64,000 bases of DNA, taken from the NCBI GenBank assembly GCA_948470475.1, contig OX419345.1, forward strand, positions 13,582,182 to 13,646,181, read 5' to 3'. Source of the stretch: Galaxea fascicularis. Lineage: Eukaryota > Cnidaria > Anthozoa > Scleractinia > Euphylliidae. Position numbers and translations under genes: made by a program. Shown in pieces: positions 49,301-58,300 of the stretch (positions within the stretch are counted from its first letter, which is position 1; each line of letters starts with the position of its first letter). The notes below the pieces were generated by a model. The model searched no databases. It worked only from the letters and a program-made list of their open reading frames with translations, and had not been told where the DNA came from.

Positions 49301-52300
49301 ACGTAACGACTGAGTCGGAAAGTAATATTATAGCCGTCTTTAGAGCTTTGAAGACGAAATTATGGCAATAACAAGAGAAACTTATGAGCATTCAGATTTG
49401 CTCGGTTCTAGAACCTGGTTGTACCTTGTTTGGATCATGACGGTCTAGAAGAAGGTGAGTTTTCGAAAAATGCTATTGCGTAATCGTGTTTCAATAAAGT
49501 GTTACGACTTGTTTGAGTTATTATTTCTCCGTTTTTAGTCGATGATTGTGACTGATTTTTTCCAATGTTAAAATACAGCATATGAGCATTCAGTTGATAT
49601 GTTTTTATTCCCACAGATATTAAACTTCAGCCCTACCGTGAACAACAACTTGGTGAACGGCTAACTTCTACAACGCAACGTTACAGGAAGCATACTCAAG
49701 AATGATGATTCCTTTTAATGTGTTTTAATAAACTTGAAATGTTGTAGTTTTGCTCAAATGTAGTGTATATTGTGTGTTTGCACTGGCTATAATTTGTTTG
49801 TCCATGGGAGCTTCCTTTTTTGTTAAAAATGTTTTTGAAAATTATTACCATGAAGATTGTGTTACGCGTTACATGCAAAATTTGCTTATTTTCCCACCTT
49901 TTCCCGTTATTTTCTCAAATCTAATAATGTGGTTTACCATTTTTACACCTTTCTAGTAACAAACAAAGTGTACCTTAGTTTTAAGCAAAAATCTGGCTTT
50001 ACTGAAGCCATTAAACAGAAAAAATCAGTGAAAGTTTACCTACCACCCCCAAATGGGTATGGTGATTGTGCTACTGATCTATATGTACATGTATGTAAGG
50101 TAAGTGTTGATTGTAAATGAATTAGCATAAATATATAAATGTTAGGAGTAAATGCCATGTGCAGCAGATTTTGAAGCAAGAAAGCAAGGAAAAGAGTGTT
50201 TGATTTACTAAGCCAGAGGGCAAGAAGAAGAGTAGAGGGAAACCACTGCCAAGAAGCCATTGGCAGGCGCCAGCCATTACAAGTCGACAAAACCCATTTG
50301 TCAGTGGAGGCGTGAAGAGCTGAAGGATTAGGAGCCTCCTGTTAGAAGTGCTGAAAGCCTTCGAAGAAAAAACGAAGTAAGTGCGTTAGAGTGGTTTGAA
50401 CCAAAGAGAAGTACGATTGCAGAGTTGGTCCTTATTGTTTTTTTGTGGAGTTGGTTTGGGTTTGGTACGGGCGGACTTCAAGGATTTCAAAAAGGAACTG
50501 GACAGTGAACTGCTGTAAATAAGTTGTAAATAATTAGTGTTCTTGTTATCGTTTAGGTTTTAAAATTACTCTAGGTAAAGTTATTTAAGAATTAGTTTTA
50601 CTTTGTATTATCATTAGTAATCCTATTTAAAGCATGTTATTTTTAGTGTAATTGTTCACTGTAATAAATACTTGTAGACTTATATATTGTTGTTGCGTGT
50701 TTTCTCGGGTTTGTTTATGCTTAGTGTTCTTGTTTGTTAGAGAGTGCCCACCTTTATGGCGCGGTTTGTCACATAATCATAATAGACAGTAAAAAGAAAT
50801 TATTCATATTTCTGTACTGGAGGATATGAGAATTGGTGAAAAGGAAAATGAGAAAGTCGAAAAGTATCAGGAGCTTAAAAGAGGAATTGCAAGGATGTGG
50901 AACACAAGAACTGTGCAAGTGGGACTGTTGTAGGATCATTTGGCTAGAAAAATTGGACATCAAAGTCAGTACTCCATTGCTCCAAAAAGCTACACTACCA
51001 CAGGAACCAATTATTTTCAGGGAAGTATTAGAGTTCTAGAGTAAAGAGGTGAACTAAAAGGGGCCTTTGGTCATGGGTTATGACTTGCTCCCTTAGCAAG
51101 TAAATTGGTATGAGATCAGCCAGTGCACAAAGCAAGAATACCGGTAATAATAATAATAATATTATTATTTATTAATACCAGTATTAATATTAACATAATG
51201 CTAATTAACAACATTGTTGCAAAAAATGGAGGTTAGGTGCCCGGGACAAACAAACCCAACACTTGCCTTGTAGCCCCAGCCCCAGGATGTAAGACCACCC
51301 AGATGGCAGGCACTGCCCGCAACCCAGCCACAAGCCCCCACACCCACAGAGAACCCAGGCACCAGTCACACTGAAATGAGAATTTCAGTGGAAAACTATG
51401 GAATAAATAGTAACAGGACCACTAGACATACACCCAACCTTGGGGATGGGTGGGAAGGGGAATAATCGCAAACCAACGAACAACCACCCGACTGGACGCC
51501 ACGCACGAGGACAAACTGTAATACGAGCATGAAGCTATGTACGCATGCGCCACAAGGGAGACTGCAGTGGAATGTGTACTGAGAGAATGCCTGGATATCC
51601 CCCAACCCCATAACTATAGAAATGCTAAACACTAACGCCAACAAACAAGAAACGCCAAGACGCTACTAACGCTAACAACCAAAAACGCAACAACGCTACT
51701 AATGCCAACAAAGAAAATGCCACTTGCTCCTCGTTGTTAACTAAGTTAAATTGCATTTTAACCATATTAAATATAGCACTTACTGTTGTTCAAAGCAGTT
51801 TGTAGCAAAACACCAAAAGGTAAAAAGTTAACTTACACAATTACAAACTACTCAATGCTAACTGAACATTACTACATTTATTTAAAACTAATAGAATAAA
51901 TACAAGATGGTGAACCTAATATGTGTCTAGATAGGAACAACTTCACCTGTTAATTATAGATCATAAGCTACGTTGTTTAAAAAGGTGTTCTTAGCTTTGG
52001 TTTAAACTTGAAAACCAGTTGATGGCAATCCATGATTATCCCACATGTTGAAAATGCTGTTAAAACCTCATTTTAAGCCACTGAATGTATTTGTTACTAA
52101 ATATTTGTACAAAGTTGGGTACCTTTGAACTGAACTGACCTGTCTGAAACATATTTTCAAGACTCAAACATTGTGTCATGCTCTTGAAAGTGCACCTAAA
52201 CCCCAATTTTTTTTTGTTGCTACAATTAATCTTTGCAACTGTTCAAACTGCATTCCACCCTTTTTTGTTCTTTTTTAATGTCCAATGTTGGCTTTTGTAA

Positions 52301-55300
52301 GCTTCCACACTTACAAAAAAAAGCATCATTTGGTACACGACTGAGTCAGAATAGGCGTGGGACTATTCTTGATTTGATGTAAAAAACTGCTTTGCATGCA
52401 TGCTTACAGAGACTTAATGCCATGCAAATCATTTGCGATGTCAAATCAAGGATAGACCCACACCCCTTCTCATTCAGTTGTGTACCAAATAATATTTATT
52501 CCTAAGTTTTGAAGCCTACATGTATAAAAAGCCAGCATTTGGCAGAAAAGAACTTAACATAGGCCCGCAATGCGTGCTTGAGCTATTTTGTGAAGGGCGA
52601 TAAAATGTTGATAAGATAGGGAGAAGTCAGAAAATGGTTGAATGGTGAGTCATTTATCTGTGGCGCTTTTGGTTTTTGCTATGGTATCGGAGAAGTACGA
52701 GCAAACTGTTTTTCATTTGATTTTTGTTTAGTTTTCTTATTTCTAAGACTGATTTTGAGTTTGATTTGTACCAATTTAATAGTCATTCATCCTACATTTT
52801 TTGAAACAAGAGTTTTATTAATTCCGCAAAAACCAATATGTAATATATTTTCTATTATTTGTTCATTTTCTTTCTCCGCACTTTCGCAAACACTATATTC
52901 TTCCGGTCCCTCAAAACCCCCAAAGTATACATACACGTGCTGAAACAGTTTCAGAACCACATGAAGAAATATTCGCAAACAAATGAACCACCAAACACAA
53001 CGTAATATACAACACCAGCAAAAACAAATCAACGTTGAACAAATAGTACTGATAACGAATATAGATGTAATTGCCATAATTCATCAATTTCTGATTTTCA
53101 AGTGCTTTGTACTTTTTACTTCGGACAGCAAAAATAGCCCGACCTAAACAAATGCTCTTATTTTAGTGTTGGGCCTTTTGCTGACAACGGCTGTGTACGG
53201 TAAGCAGATGAGCGTAACACTGCGTTATATCCCGAAATAAGGGCAATATTAAACTTACCGACTCGAAAACAAACCACCAATTACTTCCAAAATAAGCTCC
53301 TCCGAATTAAGAGCGTCAACAGTTGTACAATATTAAAAAACCTGATCAACAGACAAACAACGGATCGAAATCTGCCAATAAGAAGAAGAGAAAATTGAAG
53401 TTGAGAAAAGTAACCAATAAAAAATGGTTAAAAGTGACCAATCATTGTAACAGAAAATAAATTCAATTAGATGTTGTTGTAAACATGTTGAATTGACCAC
53501 GTGCAAATCTTGTGATTGATCAAAGGTCATGTTGGATGCACGTGACCGATCAAAATTCGGAGTCGCATTTAACCAACAGCGCTGCCTTATTCATGTGGGA
53601 ATTAACCAACAAACTTGCTATTACTAAACGTATGCACGTGATAGATCAAAGTTGGAAATCGCATTTCATAAACAGGGCTGTATGTCTTGACATACATTTG
53701 ACAAATGAAATCAGCATTTTCATTGTTTAACATAAAAACGGCTTCACTTCAAGGGGAACAAATATCCAGATTAAGGATTCCCTTCCATAGCATTTTTCTT
53801 CCGTGTCAATATCACTTGTGGAAACAGCCACTTCTGATTAGATTTATAGTTTTCAAATCCGTCAAACATATGTTTATTTTTCCAGTTTTAACAATGTTCT
53901 TGCAGTTTTGACATAGTTAGCAAAAAAACAAAAAAACACAAGAAAAATTACAAAACTAAGCACTCGTCCACTTCGAAACGAAATATTTGCTCCCTGAGTA
54001 GGAACCGCTCAACCAAATTACCTTGATGCTGAATCAATTACGACTAGCATTATTCGTTTAACGTTTTTTGCTGCTTTTCACCGCCTGCATTATTTCCGAT
54101 AATCAGAGCATTCAATCAGTTCAATGGCAAATAGTAATATGTGATTTAAAGAACACTGCTTGATCTCAGAACGGCATTTCTTCCCCGCTAGGTCTCTCGC
54201 AGTTACACTACGGGTTGTTCGAATAACTCGACGTTTCAATTCTCAAAAACTAAATTTCATTGTTTTTAACCCTTAAAAATTCTCTTCAGAAGTGGTCGAG
54301 TGCCACTAACATAGTTCTACTTTCGTTCATTGGGATGACCGAATTCAAAGATGCTGAAAATCATTGAAGGACTTTCCAGGAGGCATAGGTTGTGCATCAC
54401 ACGCAATTAAAAAATTAATAGTAAAGACACTTCCCTCGAAAACGTGAGACGTCAGGCTTTTCATTACACAGTAACTTAGTGCTGATTGGCTCTGTAGTAA
54501 TTTTTACGTGGACTCCGGCTGATCCTTGCTAACAATGGGAAACGAATCTGCTGCTCGTTTCAGCAGATGTTCATTGGGAAGGAAAGATTGCGTGACGAAC
54601 CAAAAGAGTGTCTGCGAAGGAGACTAAACACACGGTTGTTATAACCAACAAGCCGCGGCCGTAAACTTCAAATACTTTCGTCCCCACCTTACTACCTTAA
54701 TCATCCATCGAAACAGCACAACTCATACTTCATTGTAATCTGACTCCAGTATCTCACGCCTATTGTTGTCATTCACGCATGCGTTAAATACACAAACCCT
54801 TTTCTCGGGAAAGACTACCATAATGGTGGTACCCCTTGGTGTGATAGTAATAAATACATCACGCAACAATAGATAGATGACGCATGACATTCCACGCTGA
54901 TGTTCCTTTGGGCGTAATCAACATGCATGTGTAACTTAGTCTCAGTGCTGACCATCACTGACCACATGCTTTCAAAAACACCTTTAAAACAGGGAATTGG
55001 ATTGGCCCCTGGCTGAAACAATGCCATCTAAAGAAACCTTTATTTCATTGGTTCAAGGCAGAACCACCCGACCAAGGAAGAATTTCTTGAGCTTCATGCT
55101 GACATAGAGCGATTTTGTTTACACAAAATAGCTCAAAAAGGGTGCAATGCTTTTCAAACAGGTGCAAACATTTATTTACGCCAAAAAAATATTTTGGGTT
55201 TAGATGCACCCTGACATTATACACCTCCTCCAGGAAGACATGCACCCAATGAGTGATACTGTAAGGAGACTAGTAACAAGCACTGGCACATCAAATCAGA

Positions 55301-58300
55301 CTTATCACTTTACCTACATACTGTACCTGTGTATGCCTGGAGATGTTTAAGAGCTGCTATCAACCTCCGACTTTCTTCCTCTCCATCATCATAGTCGTCA
55401 AGTATGGCTCTAACTTTCTCATCCGAAAGGGACAGGAGGCCCTCTACGGTGTCACACTTCTCTTCTAAACTCTGAAGGTAAATCAAAATGGAAATTCTTT
55501 ATCAAACAGCATACAATGTAACTACATGTATACAGTCACACAGAGTATAAACTTTTTGCCTTGTCTACAGTGTAGGTATACTACATCATAGCTTATCAGA
55601 GATCGATAAGACATACTGTAAGACTCTTGATCCTGTGATTCAAGTTAAAACGTATCAGCCACTGTAAAACGTAAGCCACAACATATATATGTGCTTCTTT
55701 GAACGCTTGTCATACACTGCACATCACCAGTAAAAAATGTTCCGATCAAAGCCAGTATCTGGGCAACTCTCCCCTAACGTAACAAGTTATAATAAGTTAT
55801 TAATAAGTCAGTGTTAATATTAGGTTAGGGGAAGGGTAAGTGCCCAGTTGCCCAGATCATTAATAGCAATGACCTAACAAAATTAATAAATGACTGAGTT
55901 AGTGAAAGTTGAAAAGACCCATTACTATTCACACATCAAAATTCTGTATAATAATGATTGACATGATCTCTTGCATGAAAACGTCATGTGAATGGCTGCT
56001 ACATTGTATAACTCATTAATATGTGAATGCATTTTTGCTACATGTAATTTTTAGCAATGACATCAAAATTCGAATTTTTAAAAGGATCTCGGTACTACTA
56101 AGAAAGGGTTGACAGACTTGAACCCATACCAACAGATCAGAATATCAGAACAGAATTGCAACTCAATAAGATTTTTGAAACATTGCGCAAAGTGCAAAAG
56201 GATGAGTGTGATATCAGATTTTTGAGAGAAATTCAACGTAAAATTCACAACTCAGCTGATTAATTTTTCTTGAATCACATACATGTAGCTTCTTATTTAT
56301 AAAAAAAAAACAAGCTTCCTTTGACCATTCTTGTCAATCATGATAGACTTTTGCCGTGCTGGCAAGCGTAAGCAGCTTCTTATAAAAAAAATAACATAAT
56401 AATATAAAAATATCAATCTCCCGAGAAAGCCATGTTTAAATCAAAACAAAGAAAATCTTTTATTACCTCACTTCACATAGGGTTTTGCTTTGTACAATAA
56501 GACAATGATTTTGAAAACATAATTGAAACCTAATTGTTTTGAATCATGTCTGCATTACTATGTGCAACATCAGCTTGCCTCATTTTCAAGTTGCAGTTCC
56601 ACTCTGATTACCTCAGTAGCAAGAATTTATCTAGCTATGCGATTCTACTTAGAATTGCATGTACACTATAACTGGGAAGGACCACTAACATGTACATTGT
56701 GTAGTTCCAGAAAATATCCATACCTCCACCACGGAGGGAATTGGACATTCCAGGGGGGGTGGGGGGGTCAAAGGCCCAGGAAATTCCGGAGGGGAGGGGG
56801 GGTTAGAGGCGAAATTCACGTCCAAATGGAAGAAAATCGATCAACTCACTTCATACGTTAGATTGTGCCGCTTACCAACTTTCTTTGGACGTTCCGAAGT
56901 TTTAAGTCGCTAAATTACGATACTTCTAACAGTGCTGTTGCCAAAAAACATTTTCCTTTTTCCTAATAGTGCTTTGGAAGCAAACCAGCACCAAATGAAA
57001 TCGTGAAATAAAGACGATTTTGAAAGACGCGGCCATTACTCATTACCAGTCTCCATAGTTGTCCGTGGTGGACTGGTAATTTGTCAACGAATGTTCTTGT
57101 TGGATACTTGTCGAGAATCACTGCATTTGTCGAGCATCTTTTATACATTAGAGGCTGTCATTTGGCGAGATGAGTACAGAAAACTTGCTATTAATTCGTT
57201 AGTCACTTTTTCTCTTCATTACATAATTTTGTAAAAAATGCATCGTAAAATGTGGTCGCTTAGCGACGTGCCGCTTCTAGTAATACCCATTTTTTTTTTA
57301 TTTGTCGTGTCCGTCGTGAGGCCCGGGTCCCTCTCGGCCGGAGCTGCAAGAATTTTTTTTCGCCTGCACTGAGATTTGATCGCGCGACCTCGGGATCTCA
57401 GATCAAAAGTTCACACTGCGTGCTTACCACTTGCGCCACTCAGACATCGGTCAACTAAATATGTTAATTTTACAGTACATAACGCATGGCAGTCACGCAT
57501 CCGGTTTGTCACGCAAACAAATATCCTTTGTGTTTACTCGAGAAAGGGTATTGACAAATTACAGAAAATCGAAGAATTTATCTTATCTAAACTACGATAT
57601 TGTCATAAGGATATGCTAAACGATTCCCAAGACCTTTGTTGCCTTTCAACTTCAGCTGTAAACAACACGAACCACGCACTTGAAATGATGATGCAATCTT
57701 TTCCTTACTCTGGTTAGCGGGGAAATTCCCCAGAGGTTTGAGCAAACACCGAACCGCAAAGTAATTCTTTCATATAAAAAAAAAACTATGGAACCTATCC
57801 ACGGACTTAAAATGAATTATATCGGGCCTTTGTGATTGTCATGTAGTTGATCTGTAACACAACGGCCAAATCCTCTTCGAGAATTACACCTGAACTGCGT
57901 ACTTGAAATGATCTGAAATGATGGTGCAATATTCGTGTCACGTAACAAGTTGATAGTCACGCAAAGCCGACAGCCACAGAGCGCATCGTATGGCCAGCGT
58001 AAAATGCAGCTTGATTTTAAGAAAAATATAAACGTCTAGGGAATCGTTCAACACATCTTGATGAAAACATCATAACCTGGATGTGATTAAATCGTCGATT
58101 TCCCCGACTTATCAAAGAAATCGAAAGGCCGGTCATTTGGTGTTTCAGCAGTTTGTTTCTACTAAATACCCATTGAATCTCCATGTAAAATTGAAAAATC
58201 ACTCTAAAGCTCAACGATTAGTCAAACTAATACTTCAAAAAAAAGCAGAACAAAAAGAAAAAGAAAAAAGAAAAACCAAAGAGCATTGCCGTTGCTAGGA

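Larger units (their letters stand above)
48089..55326. other. KSR intron 3, 7.2 kb
   Basis: The largest KSR intron. Holds ATAAT microsatellites (48130-48160, 48490-48530), a Lys/Arg/Glu-rich decayed frame on the minus strand at about 48900-49060, LTR-like sequence at 50140-50770, a CCC-rich repeat at 51240-51700, the fold-back 52328-52500 and two diverged direct repeats around TGCACGTGA at 53535 and 53633. No KSR exon is missing here, since exons 3 and 4 join in frame. Confidence 0.6.
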